Assembly (NCBI GenBank): GCA_029210545.1
Contig: JARGFV010000040.1
Location: 1 to 20,271 of the forward strand
Reading direction: 5' to 3'
DNA: 20,271 nt
DNA from: a bacterium
GTDB lineage: Bacteria; BMS3Abin14
How positions within the stretch are numbered: the stretch's first letter is position 1; every line of letters begins with the position of its first letter. Of the stretch, positions 1 through 7,019 are shown in pieces. The notes under the pieces were generated by a model. It saw nothing but the letters and a program-made list of their open reading frames with translations. It ran no database searches and had not been told where the DNA came from. A program made the translations under genes and the position numbers.

Positions 1-313
1 GACCCAATTTGAAATGGCGCATCAAGCAACCTCTGCATCCATCGGTATTCCCGGTGCCGATACCGCGAAAAGGAAGTTTTCCCTGGATGTATTCCTTGAT
101 ACTCCCGTCTTGCTCTGGTCCATGTTTTCCAACCTTTCGGGCAGGATCAATTACGGTTGGCTGGCCATGATGTGCGATATGGTTGGCCCGTTGTCTCTTT
201 CCCTCCTGTCAGCGTGTAAGAAAAGAAACAGGGCCGAGATCACATTGCAGATCCATATAGGCATAAAGAGCATGACCCGTGCCAAAGTCCGATCATTTAT
301 GAAGAATTCATAA
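1..313. other. Unassigned region at the window edge
   Basis: I recognise no gene here. The plus strand has an open frame of 99 codons from 14 to 313 with no convincing ribosome binding site and no familiar motif. On the minus strand, about 160-311 reads as a hydrophobic stretch (VMLFMPIWICNVISALFLFL) followed by a charged tail that stops near 160. This looks like the end of a membrane protein, but no start or family is visible. It could be a relic of a membrane gene. Neither reading is reliable. Confidence 0.2.
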
Positions 314-348
314 CCTTTCGATAATTAAGAGGAATATTGTTTTTTAGC

Positions 349-463
349 AGAACGCCCGCTAAAAACGTTGACGGCGCTGTTTCGAAACTACCCACCTGCC
401 GAGACAGCCAAAATGCTGATTTTGCGCAGTAGCGATAAAATGCATTGGGATTTAGCGGGTTCT
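349..463. repeat. Inverted repeat pair in the region upstream of csoR
   Basis: AGAACGCCCGCTAAA (349-363) is matched in inverted form by TTTAGCGGGTTCT (451-463), with one small indel. The arms enclose about 90 bp with no ORF. This could be a MITE-like remnant or a deleted insertion sequence, but no transposase or target duplication is visible. The rest of 314-633 holds nothing I can assign. Confidence 0.35.
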
Positions 464-633
464 CAAGGCGGGGTGTGAAAATGGATGAATGAACGCAATT
501 TACAAGTCGATATCATCCCGTGCAGGGAAAAAACTCTTATTTCGACAGGAATCCCATCGACCATATGAACCACGCGTAGTCTTCCATTCCACCTCCCGAC
601 ATGTTTGTCCACATAATACCATAAAATCAACCG

Positions 634-660
634 CTCACCATCCAACACTCACCATCCAAC
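634..660. repeat. 14-nt tandem repeat (two heptamer periods)
   Basis: CTCACCATCCAACA at 634-647 is repeated almost completely at 648-660. The period of 14 is twice the 7-nt period of other arrays in this window. It ends three bases before the csoR promoter -35 box. Confidence 0.7.
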
Positions 661-662
661 CG

Positions 663-692
663 TTGACATACTATAGGGGGGTATGGTATGGT
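663..692 (+). promoter_or_regulatory. csoR-copA promoter with an overlapping CsoR-type operator
   Basis: A -35 box TTGACA (663-668) and a -10-like TATGGT (687-692) are 18 bp apart. The spacer is filled by a G6 tract (676-681) flanked by ATACTATA (668-675) and TATGGTAT (682-689). These arms are inverted copies with one mismatch. A G/C tract between AT-rich inverted arms is the usual form of a CsoR-family operator, and it lies where binding would block RNA polymerase. I infer that apo-CsoR represses here and Cu(I) releases it, giving autoregulation of the csoR operon. Confidence 0.8.
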
Positions 693-699
693 TGAAACC

Positions 700-720
700 A
701 AGGACTGAGGACCAAGGAAC
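700..720 (+). repeat. Heptamer array in the csoR leader
   Basis: Three consecutive 7-mers follow the pattern RAGGAMY: AAGGACT (700-706), GAGGACC (707-713) and AAGGAAC (714-720). They lie between the promoter and the csoR start. They are purine-rich and so resemble ribosome binding sites, but the functional site is probably GAGGGA at 725-730. Confidence 0.55.
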
Positions 721-734
721 TGCAGAGGGACCAT

Positions 735-998
735 ATGGACCATTCAGCACAGATACCAAGGCTCAACCGGATAGAGGGCCAGATCAGGGGGATTACCAGA
801 ATGATCCGGGAAGAGCGCTATTGCGTTGATATCCTGACCCAGATCAGGTCAGCGTCAAATGCTTTGGCAAAAGTTCAGGAAAACATTTTCAGGGTCCATC
901 TCGAAGGTTGTGTGAGGGATTCCCTCACTGGAGACGATGCGCGGGACCGGGAGGCCAAGGTCGATGAGATCCTGGATATCCTTTCCAGGTTCCGGTGA
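735..998 (+). CDS. csoR: CsoR-family copper-sensing transcriptional repressor
   Basis: An 87-aa all-helical metal-sensing repressor of the CsoR/RcnR/FrmR (DUF156) family. The family signature is present: PRLNRIEGQIRGI at the N terminus, then YCVDIL and the helix carrying VHLEGC. The Cu(I) ligand set of true CsoR proteins is visible as Cys30, His55 and Cys59. FrmR and RcnR use other first-shell residues, so a Cu(I) sensor is the best call. The ATG at 735 follows GAGGGA with a short spacer. The gene lies directly downstream of a CsoR-type operator and upstream of a small metal-ligand-rich peptide and CopA. This supports autoregulation and control of copper export. Only the exact metal specificity is inferred. 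Confidence 0.93.
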   Translation: MDHSAQIPRLNRIEGQIRGITRMIREERYCVDILTQIRSASNALAKVQENIFRVHLEGCVRDSLTGDDARDREAKVDEILDILSRFR

Positions 999-1024
999 TC
1001 GTCGATTGAAAAGGAGGCACGTAA

Positions 1025-1201
1025 ATGTCATTCGATAACCTTTTAACGCTGCTCATCATCGGCGGATTGGGATTCATGATGTTCAGGGGCGGTGGGTGCT
1101 GCGGTTCCCACGGCGGCCACGGCAAGCATGGGGATGACAGTGAGGACTCTGGCGGAAAGACCGGTGCCGACACGAACGGCCAGGATTCGGGAAAGGTCTG
1201 A
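1025..1201 (+). CDS. 58-aa membrane peptide with Cys/His-rich tail
   Basis: This short gene is easily missed. AGGAGG at 1012-1017 is 7 nt before the ATG. Residues about 5-20 form one hydrophobic segment ([15 protein letters not shown]). Next come [16 protein letters not shown], which holds two adjacent cysteines and three histidines, and a polar acidic tail. The layout resembles the DUF2933-type small proteins found beside copper ATPase genes, although I cannot confirm membership. It sits 26 nt after csoR and overlaps nothing, and the copA start follows within 60 nt, so it is very likely co-transcribed. A role as a membrane-anchored copper-binding or copper-delivery peptide for CopA is inference from composition and position. 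Confidence 0.8.
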   Translation: MSFDNLLTLLIIGGLGFMMFRGGGCCGSHGGHGKHGDDSEDSGGKTGADTNGQDSGKV

Positions 1202-1260
1202 ATTCTGTGTTTGATGACGAAAGTTCCTGTTGCTCCCGAAAACGGGATGGAGAGTGGAAT

Positions 1261-4200
1261 ATGAAAACCGGGAATAAGGCCATGGAAACAGCAGTCGATC
1301 CAATCTGCGGCATGGAAGTTGATGAGAAAACAGCCCTTTCGGCGGAGAAGGACGGCGAGACGTGGTACTTCTGCAGCCCGGGGTGTATGGAGAAGTTTCT
1401 GGGTGCAGAAACTTCTCCCGAGGAGTCAGGAGCCAGGAGTCGGCCCTTCGACACAGCTCAGGGTCCCGAGCCTGTCGAGGGAGAGCCGGGTCAAGAGAAT
1501 GCGGACCCGGAACCCGGAACGCGGACCATGGAACCGGAGACAGACGAGTCGGCCGATGCATGTGAGATTCCCTCACCCGGCGATCGATCCAGACCCATGA
1601 CGAAGTCTGTCTCTATGGGGATCACCGGGATGCACTGCGCGTCGTGCGCCGCCAACACGGAAAAGGTGCTCAAAAAGCTGGATGGCGTCCAGAGCGCCAG
1701 CGTGAACATCGCCTCGGAGGCTGCCACGGTGAAGTTCGATCCGGCCAAAATTGCTATTGCCGATATCGAGAAGGCGGTCACCGATGCCGGGTACACACCC
1801 CACCTTAGGGAGGCGCCCGGCCAAAGCGTCACTATCGGCATCACCGGGATGCACTGCGCGTCGTGTGCGTCGACCATCGAAAAAGCTCTGTCGAAACTCG
1901 ACGGCGTGTCGGAGGCCAGCGTGAACTTCGCCGCCGAATCGGTGATGGTCCGTTTCGATCCCGACAGCGTCTCCTATCCGGCCCTTGAAAAGGCCATCGT
2001 CGACGCGGGCTACACACCACATTCCAGGGAGGAGCGTACCGGACACCTTGAACTGAAAGTTATCGGTATGGACAACCCCCACTGCCTGGGTACGGTTAAA
2101 GGCGCACTGAACCGTCTGGAAGGGATCACCTCGAAGGAGCTGTTCATCAACGAGAGGGCGAAGATCGACTTCGATCCGGCCGTGACCAGTAAAGAGCAGA
2201 TATTCCAGACAATACGGGATGCGGGTTATACCCCCGTCGAGGATGCCGCAGGGACCCTCGACAGGGAGAAGGAGGCGAGGGAAAAAGAGATCAGAACCCT
2301 CAAATTCAAACTCGTTTTCTCGGCCCTGATGGGCGTCCCGCTGGTTTTTCTGACCATGGGGGCCATGGTGGGCCTTCCCGTACCTCATATCCCCGACAGG
2401 TGGGGAGCCCTCCTGCAGTTCCTCCTGGCGACCCCCATCCTCCTGGTCAACTACCAGTTCTACACGCGGGGCATCCTCGCTGTCGTCCGGACGAAAATGG
2501 CCACCATGGACACCCTGGTGGCCCTGGGTACAGGCGCCGCGTGGATATACAGTACGGCTATCCTGGCGGCAATCTGGGGCGGGAAGGCCGCCTACTCGGT
2601 GGAAAACCTGTACTTCGAGGTTTCCGGGCTCCTTATCGTCTTCATACTGCTTGGCAAGTGGCTCGAGGCAATCGCCAAGGGAAAGACGTCGGAGGCCATC
2701 AAGTCGCTTATGGGGCTCCAGGCCAAAACGGCCCTCGTTGTGAGAAATGGCAAGGAGATCGAGGTTCCCATAGAAGAGGTGCGCACCGGTGACGAGGTGC
2801 TGGTCAAGCCCGGCCAGAAGATCCCCGTAGATGGCGTTATTATCGACGGCTATTCGGCAGTGGACGAATCCATGCTCACCGGCGAGAGCATCCCGGTTGA
2901 AAAGACCACAGGCGACCAGGTCGTGGGCGCCACCATCAACAAAACAGGTTCCTTCAGGTTCAAAGCCACCAGGGTCGGCAAGGACACGGCCCTGGCCCAG
3001 ATCATCAAGCTTGTGGAAGATGCCCAGGGCTCAAAGGCTCCCATCCAGGCTTTGGCGGATCTCATCTCGGCTTATTTCGTGCCGGTGGTGGTCGTGCTGG
3101 CCATCCTTGCCTTCGGTGTCTGGATGCTGGCCGGCCAGAGCTTCATCTTCGCTCTGACCGTTTTCATAGCGGTCCTCATCATCGCCTGCCCGTGCGCCCT
3201 GGGGCTGGCGACGCCCACCGCTGTCATGGTTGGCACCGGGCTGGGAGCGAAAAACGGTGTCCTGATCAAGAGCGCCGAGGCTCTTCAGATAGCCCACAAG
3301 ATCGACACGGTCGTATTCGACAAGACCGGGACCCTGACCAGGGGGGAACCCGAACTGACTGACGTGGTAACTTTCGGTGAATGGGAATCCGACCAGGTGC
3401 TCGAACTGGCCGCTTCCCTCGAAAAAAATTCCGAACACCCCCTCGGCGAGTCCATCGTCAACGGCGCCCTGGCCAGGAAGCTGGAGCTGACGCCACCTGT
3501 AGACTTTACCTCCATCACCGGAAAAGGAGTGGAGGGCACCGTGAACGGTCGGAAAGTGGTTGTCGGGAACCGCGCCTACTTTGCCGAAATGGGCCTGGAT
3601 CTGAAAAGCACTGATGAAGCGATGACAGGGCTCGAGGACCAGGGCAAAACAGCAATGATCGTCGGACTGGACGGAGAGATAGCCGGTATCCTGGCCGTAG
3701 CCGACACGCTGAAAGAGCACTCCGCGGCTGCGGTCAAAGCGCTGCGGGACATGGGCAAGGAAGTGGTGATGATCACCGGCGACAACAGGCGGACAGCGGT
3801 GGCCATCGCCGCCCAGGTGGGGGTTACCAGGGTGTTGTCCGAAGTGCTTCCCCAGGACAAATCGGCGGAGGTAAAAAAACTCCAGAGCGCGGGACTCAGG
3901 GTCGCCATGGTCGGGGACGGCATCAACGATGCTCCGGCACTGACACAGGCGGATATAGGCATCGCCATCGGTAGCGGGACCGACGTGGCCATAGAGGCAG
4001 GCGACATCGTGCTCATCAGGGACGACATCCGGGACGTGGTCATGGCCATGGACCTGTCCAGTTTCGCGATGCGCAAGATCAAGCAGAACCTGTTCTGGGC
4101 CTTTGTCTACAACACTATCGGCATCCCTATCGCCGCCGGAGTGCTTTACCCCTTCACCGGGTTTCTCCTCAGCCCTGTCATCGCGGGGGCGGCCATGGCG

Positions 4201-4263
4201 TTCAGCTCCGTGTCCGTCGTTTCGAACTCACTGCTGATGCGCAGGTACAGGCGCAGGATATAG
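1261..4263 (+). CDS. copA: P1B-1-type Cu(I)-exporting ATPase CopA with YHS and HMA domains
   Basis: This P-type ATPase exports Cu(I) from the cytoplasm across the inner membrane. I start it at ATG 1261 (1000 aa), which has GGAGAG at 1249-1254. A GTG at 1207 would extend the frame by 18 residues but has no ribosome site. Domains in order: a YHS metal-binding domain at about 8-47 (Cys16, Cys38, Cys42); a low-complexity linker at 50-115; HMA1 at 116-180 (Cys126/Cys129); HMA2 at 189-254 (Cys199/Cys202); and a degenerate third HMA at 262-327 with only Cys275 of the CxxC pair. The core has TGES at 540, the CPC copper site Cys643-Pro-Cys645, DKTGTLT with phosphorylated Asp687, His726-Pro727, and GDGIND from 885. 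Late membrane motifs YN and MAFSS fit Cu(I) selectivity. The linker is built from repeats (see 1422-1535). Confidence 0.95.
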   Translation: MKTGNKAMETAVDPICGMEVDEKTALSAEKDGETWYFCSPGCMEKFLGAETSPEESGARSRPFDTAQGPEPVEGEPGQENADPEPGTRTMEPETDESADACEIPSPGDRSRPMTKSVSMGITGMHCASCAANTEKVLKKLDGVQSASVNIASEAATVKFDPAKIAIADIEKAVTDAGYTPHLREAPGQSVTIGITGMHCASCASTIEKALSKLDGVSEASVNFAAESVMVRFDPDSVSYPALEKAIVDAGYTPHSREERTGHLELKVIGMDNPHCLGTVKGALNRLEGITSKELFINERAKIDFDPAVTSKEQIFQTIRDAGYTPVEDAAGTLDREKEAREKEIRTLKFKLVFSALMGVPLVFLTMGAMVGLPVPHIPDRWGALLQFLLATPILLVNYQFYTRGILAVVRTKMATMDTLVALGTGAAWIYSTAILAAIWGGKAAYSVENLYFEVSGLLIVFILLGKWLEAIAKGKTSEAIKSLMGLQAKTALVVRNGKEIEVPIEEVRTGDEVLVKPGQKIPVDGVIIDGYSAVDESMLTGESIPVEKTTGDQVVGATINKTGSFRFKATRVGKDTALAQIIKLVEDAQGSKAPIQALADLISAYFVPVVVVLAILAFGVWMLAGQSFIFALTVFIAVLIIACPCALGLATPTAVMVGTGLGAKNGVLIKSAEALQIAHKIDTVVFDKTGTLTRGEPELTDVVTFGEWESDQVLELAASLEKNSEHPLGESIVNGALARKLELTPPVDFTSITGKGVEGTVNGRKVVVGNRAYFAEMGLDLKSTDEAMTGLEDQGKTAMIVGLDGEIAGILAVADTLKEHSAAAVKALRDMGKEVVMITGDNRRTAVAIAAQVGVTRVLSEVLPQDKSAEVKKLQSAGLRVAMVGDGINDAPALTQADIGIAIGSGTDVAIEAGDIVLIRDDIRDVVMAMDLSSFAMRKIKQNLFWAFVYNTIGIPIAAGVLYPFTGFLLSPVIAGAAMAFSSVSVVSNSLLMRRYRRRI
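1422..1535 (+). repeat. Repeat cluster inserted in the copA coding sequence
   Basis: Three parts lie in frame inside the copA linker. First are three heptamers, GGAGTCA, GGAGCCA and GGAGTCG (1422-1442). Second is a 38-bp imperfect palindrome (1444-1481) with arms CCCTTCGACA and TGTCGAGGG around a CAGGGTCCCGAG centre. Third are five heptamers of the form NGGAACC (1501-1535). The palindrome is translated as [14 protein letters not shown] recall that same peptide from many unrelated environmental bacterial proteins, where it marks a dispersed DNA repeat (memory only, unsearched). The linker it encodes has no predicted domain. Confidence 0.8.
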
Positions 4264-4296
4264 AGAATATGATGATCAGGAATATGAGTTTGTTGA

Positions 4297-4424
4297 ATAA
4301 AGAGGGATATATCGTCACGAACAACCACGTTGTTGACGGTGCCGACGAGGTCGTTGTTATCCTGAAAGAAGGTGACGAGTACCCGGCGAAGATCATTGGT
4401 AAAGATGCTCAAAATGCGGTGAGA
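4297..4424 (+). pseudogene. Fragment of a Deg/HtrA trypsin-like protease
   Basis: This segment encodes EGYIVTNNHVVDGADEVVV, then a short Lys/Glu stretch and AKIIGKDA. That is the part of the DegP/HtrA protease domain around the catalytic histidine (the H of NNHVV). Before it only a few unrelated codons are open, and after about 4424 the similarity stops. The catalytic Asp and Ser, the PDZ domains and the signal peptide are all absent. It is a relic about 40 codons long, left between copA and a minus-strand gene. An intact Deg-type protease is present elsewhere at 16732-18207, but its sequence around the histidine differs (TAAHVL), so this is not a recent copy of that gene. Confidence 0.75.
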
Positions 4425-4436
4425 ATCACTATGGGA

Positions 4437-4799
4437 TCAGTCACGGATGATACCGTAGATATGGAGGTAGTTCCTGCCCTCCCTCAGGATGACGTAGGCT
4501 TCCGACAGGACTTCCCAGAGTACGAAAAGGCTGATGGCAGCCGGAAGGACGGGCGCAGAGAACAGGAAAAGTGTGACACCAGCCAGGATCATCAGTGGCA
4601 GTGACTGGAGATGACCCAGTTCGTGGAGGATCTGAAGGTGGAGGGAATCCACCTTCGACAACCCGATGCGAAGGATCATGTTAACCAGTTGAGGGTGGGG
4701 CGGCATGGGGCCGACGGCGGCCCAGTGGGTACCGTAAAAGCGGAGGGTCAAGGTAAGACCGTACCACGTATGCATCCTTCTGGTCAAAGTGGGCTTCAT
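4437..4799 (-). CDS. Small membrane protein with HELGH motif
   Basis: This 120-aa protein matches no family I can name. Its features are a positively charged N terminus (MKPTLTRRMH), HELGH at residues 59-63, and then two hydrophobic stretches at about 66-81 and 83-98. Acidic residues Glu96 and Glu100 lie in or just after the second stretch. HExxH followed by a downstream Glu is the ligand pattern of gluzincin metallopeptidases, and an HExxH next to a membrane helix also occurs in membrane-embedded proteases. A protease function is only a suggestion, since 120 aa is very short for a whole enzyme. The ribosome binding site is weak. A stop codon lies a few codons upstream in frame, so a longer product is not possible. 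It runs convergent to the Deg relic. Confidence 0.6.
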   Translation of the reverse strand: MKPTLTRRMHTWYGLTLTLRFYGTHWAAVGPMPPHPQLVNMILRIGLSKVDSLHLQILHELGHLQSLPLMILAGVTLFLFSAPVLPAAISLFVLWEVLSEAYVILREGRNYLHIYGIIRD

Positions 4800-4845
4800 G
4801 AATGCAGGTTACGGAAACTGCCCAGCAAAGGGCAAGGGAAAGATG

Positions 4846-4956
4846 TTACACGAAAGCCGCCATGAAAAGCCAGTACGGGTGAACCATGTTGCCGAGGACA
4901 AGGCTGATAGTGATTATGGTCCCCGCGAAAGCCAGTACGATCCTGTCAATATTCAT
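4846..4956 (-). pseudogene. Truncated DUF2892/YgaP-like membrane domain (36 aa)
   Basis: From ATG 4956, with GAGG at 4969-4966 upstream, the frame reads NIDRIVLAFAGTIITISL and VHPYWLFMAAFV, and then stops. This closely resembles the first half of DUF2892 (YgaP-type) membrane proteins, which open with an N-(V/I)-D-R motif and a first helix. The second half of the family, ending in a short CP-containing segment, was not found in any frame downstream. The frame is therefore either a relic cut by a stop at 4846-4848 or a minimal one-helix peptide. It lies just upstream of the HELGH gene on the same strand and may share its transcript. Confidence 0.6.
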
Positions 4957-4975
4957 TTAATTCTTCCTCATAACC

Positions 4976-5025
4976 TTGATAGGGTCGCAAAAAGTCCAAT
5001 CCGGGACTTATTGCGAGTCCATCAA
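4976..5025. repeat. A-family palindromic element, short form (copy A1)
   Basis: This 50-bp element begins TTGATAGGGTCGCAAAAAGT and ends ATTGCGAGTCCATCAA. Its first 34 bases match the reverse complement of the right end of the long copy at 9352-9510, and its end matches the left end of that copy. The whole central hairpin block is missing. It lies between two minus-strand genes. The rest of 5026-5132 is AT-rich and holds nothing I recognise. Confidence 0.8.
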
Positions 5026-5132
5026 CCTTTCATCGGACAATTTCACTTCAGTCCAAATTAATTAATCGTTAAATTCTAAAATGCAACGTGGGAGTCAACG
5101 AATATCCCAGAGGACAACCGACGTCCGGGATA

Positions 5133-5765
5133 TCACCGGTGTGCGAAAGTCATCCTGGGGACAAAGGCCGGCACACGCCCACGGTAATCCCGATATTCGT
5201 CCTTGAACTTCTCCTCGACGTCCTTCTCCTCCCTCGTGGCCAACCTGTGGTACATCACGACAACGAAGGGAAAGAGAATGAGGGTGAGAAGTGTCGGCCA
5301 CTGGATAAGGAATCCTGTGGCTGCCAGGATGATGCCGCTATACTGGGGATGTCTCATCCGAGCATAGATGCCTGTGGTGACAAGCTCGCCGTCTGAACTG
5401 TAGACCTGTTCCCAGCCCCTTGATATCCAGATGATTCCTATGACGATCATCACATTGCTGACGATCATCACCAGGGCCCACCCGTAGAGGATGTCCAGAC
5501 CAATATAGGTCAAAAGGTAAGCGAGAAGATGCCCATATTTATGGGTCAAAGGGATCTCTATGCCGAACCGGCTCGAAAGGAAGTATATTGTCAAAGGAAA
5601 CCCGTACATCTCGGTGAACAGCGCAACGATGAAGGTCGCCAGCATGCCCCCGCTTCGTTTTTCCAGTCGGGTCCTTATCGGTATGTACCTGGAGACGAAA
5701 AAGAACACCAACAGGACGCTTCCAATGACCAGGGACCAGTGTCCGTACGCGTAATCGGAATTCAT
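5133..5765 (-). CDS. Isoprenylcysteine carboxyl methyltransferase-type membrane methyltransferase
   Basis: A 210-aa integral membrane protein of the ICMT/PEMT-like methyltransferase superfamily, which transfers methyl groups from S-adenosylmethionine to lipid or small-molecule substrates in the inner membrane. Hydrophobic segments lie at about 12-28, 42-64, 78-115 and 145-172. The diagnostic C-terminal part is present: TGIYARMRHPQYSG at 131-144, where the R-H-P-x-Y-x-G unit helps bind SAM, then the Glu179-Glu180 pair and a FKDEYRDYRGRVPAF stretch typical of the family end. The start ATG at 5765 follows a moderate AAAGGTGA site. The natural substrate cannot be read from sequence. A second, distantly similar methyltransferase is encoded at 12490-13095. 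Confidence 0.88.
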   Translation of the reverse strand: MNSDYAYGHWSLVIGSVLLVFFFVSRYIPIRTRLEKRSGGMLATFIVALFTEMYGFPLTIYFLSSRFGIEIPLTHKYGHLLAYLLTYIGLDILYGWALVMIVSNVMIVIGIIWISRGWEQVYSSDGELVTTGIYARMRHPQYSGIILAATGFLIQWPTLLTLILFPFVVVMYHRLATREEKDVEEKFKDEYRDYRGRVPAFVPRMTFAHR

Positions 5766-5816
5766 CGTTTATCACCTTTCAGTCAGGGTCATCTTTCGCC
5801 GTTCACATGGGCAGTC

Positions 5817-5851
5817 GCCCTGGCCCCCCCTGAAGATGGAGGGACCAGGGC
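5817..5851. terminator. Intergenic hairpin between two minus-strand genes
   Basis: GCCCTGG (5817-5823) pairs with CCAGGGC (5845-5851), and the stem continues with mismatches around a TGAAGATG loop. No clear U-run follows on either strand, so it may be a weak terminator, an RNA-stabilising hairpin, or neither. Confidence 0.35.
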
Positions 5852-5858
5852 CGCTTCA

Positions 5859-6071
5859 TTATTCATCAATGGGATAGGCGCGGCCGGTCTCCTTTTCGAT
5901 CAGCAGACGGTTGACCAGCTCCTGGCCTTTTCTGGTCACGATCTCTACCTCGAAGCTGTCACCTTCTTCGGTGACGGTGCCGACGCGAAGGTAAGGGTTA
6001 CGCCCCAGACTGTGTTCGGCTATTTCCCGAGCCTCTTCGCTCGTTATTTTTCTTTCCTCCGTATCTGTCAT
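5859..6071 (-). CDS. 70-aa conserved-looking protein of unknown function
   Basis: This is a soluble, acidic 70-aa protein with no signal peptide or membrane segment. The N-terminal half is helical and charged (ITSEEAREIAEHSLG). The C-terminal half alternates as expected for beta strands (DSFEVEIVTRKGQELVNRLL) and ends in an IEKETGRAYPIDE tail. The helix followed by strands and a closing ETG turn resembles PepSY-like small domains, but the match is too weak to assign. The ribosome site is AGGA, rather far (about 12 nt) from the ATG. An 18-bp perfect palindrome lies just upstream at 6089-6106. It may share a transcript with the methyltransferase downstream, 93 nt away. Confidence 0.7.
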   Translation of the reverse strand: MTDTEERKITSEEAREIAEHSLGRNPYLRVGTVTEEGDSFEVEIVTRKGQELVNRLLIEKETGRAYPIDE

Positions 6072-6088
6072 TGTGTTGTTTATTTCCT

Positions 6089-6106
6089 AAGGGCAACGTT
6101 GCCCTT
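6089..6106. promoter_or_regulatory. 18-bp perfect palindrome upstream of the 70-aa gene
   Basis: AAGGGCAACGTTGCCCTT is a perfect palindrome ending 18 nt upstream of the minus-strand start at 6071. A two-fold site in this position could be an operator for a dimeric regulator. With no loop it would form only a poor hairpin. No regulator gene adjoins it. Function is unproven. The stretch 6107-6336 has no other feature I can support. Confidence 0.4.
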
Positions 6107-6336
6107 CACCCTGACCTGAGCATAACCCGTGCCAGCGATGAACTGAATCTCTTTCGCTTGTGTAAACTACTGAAAAGAAAAGATAATATTGATGTGGTTG
6201 ATTACATGGACAGCGGCAGGCTGTAACATAATTCCACAGCTGCCGGAGATGGAGTGGATAAGGATGACCCGGCCTTTCGGATCCAAGCCCAAGGCAGCAA
6301 CAGCTCCAATTTACCTCAAGGAATGCAGTAAATGGG

Positions 6337-6365
6337 TTGACAATGGGCGACAGGTTGTCTACTAT
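6337..6365 (+). promoter_or_regulatory. Sigma70-type promoter for the CcmH-like operon
   Basis: TTGACA (6337-6342) and TACTAT (6360-6365) are 17 bp apart, a near-consensus housekeeping promoter. GACAA (6339-6343) and TTGTC (6355-6359) are inverted copies, 11 nt apart, inside the promoter and could form an operator half-site pair. Transcription would start near 6372, leaving a leader of about 80 nt before the ATG at 6453. No CsoR-type G-tract is visible here. Confidence 0.7.
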
Positions 6366-6452
6366 TTTACTAGGAGACAGGGGGCCTTCTCAAAGGGTGG
6401 TACTGTCTTTTTTTTGTACATGGTCCTGTGGAGGGGAGTGGGAGTTAATACC

Positions 6453-6983
6453 ATGAGGTCACCCCTTCCGCCTGTCGCTTTGCTGCTGGTAGCATTCATC
6501 CTGATGCTGCCGGCCGTTTCATGGGCCCTCTCCGCGTCGCAGGCCACCCTTAACTTCATGTGCCCGTGCGGGACATGCGATGAGGCGCTATCGACCTGCG
6601 AGTGTCCTGAATCGGATGGTTTCCGGTCCCAGATCGCCGGTATGGTGGGACGGGGTTATACGGAAGACCAGGTCATACAGGATTTCAGGGGGCGGTTCGG
6701 ACCTTCGGTACTCATCGCCAACGCGGCCCTGGCACCCAACGCTGTCAAGCGTCCGTTCAACAGGAATATCTTCGGTTACCTGCTGGTGATCGGAGGATTT
6801 ACACTCGCCGCCTTCACCATCGGGCGGCAAACGGGAAGGTCGCCGGCATCCCAACCCGCCCGCGGCAGATTCTCCGCCGGGCCGCGCAGTAAAAAAGCGT
6901 CCGGGAAGAAGGGTAAGGTAAAAAACACAAAATTCCGGGAGGGCGTTGATGACGACCTGCTGGATGATTATACTTCAACATAG
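6453..6983 (+). CDS. CcmH/CycL-like Cys-rich membrane protein
   Basis: I choose ATG 6453 (176 aa) because it follows GAGGGGAGTGGGAG and opens directly with a signal-like sequence; the frame is open further upstream but lacks any start evidence. Residues 1-27 are a hydrophobic export signal. The domain at about 32-95 matches the CcmH/CycL/NrfF cytochrome c maturation family: a cysteine centre, then SDGFRSQIAGMVGRGYTEDQ and a QDFRGRFGPSVL segment. The centre is unusual, with five cysteines (37, 39, 42, 49, 51) instead of one LRCxxC pair. A transmembrane helix spans about 106-124 and a basic cytoplasmic tail follows. CcmH proteins reduce or hold apocytochrome thiols. Here no other ccm genes are present, while copper export genes are, so a thiol/copper role is also possible. 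It is followed after 36 nt by the 57-aa gene. Confidence 0.8.
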   Translation: MRSPLPPVALLLVAFILMLPAVSWALSASQATLNFMCPCGTCDEALSTCECPESDGFRSQIAGMVGRGYTEDQVIQDFRGRFGPSVLIANAALAPNAVKRPFNRNIFGYLLVIGGFTLAAFTIGRQTGRSPASQPARGRFSAGPRSKKASGKKGKVKNTKFREGVDDDLLDDYTST

Positions 6984-7019
6984 GGAAAGAAGGATCGTCC
7001 GGGAAGAAGGAGACGTGTC

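Noticed and set aside
489-695. 68-codon frame upstream of csoR
   Set aside because: It crosses the tandem repeat and the CsoR operator/promoter, and has no recognisable motif.
1207-1260. GTG start for copA 18 codons upstream
   Set aside because: No ribosome binding site precedes it, while ATG 1261 has GGAGAG at proper spacing and the YHS domain starts after it.
4269-4604. 111-codon frame as an intact protease-like gene
   Set aside because: Only about 40 codons match Deg; the rest is antisense to the HELGH gene.
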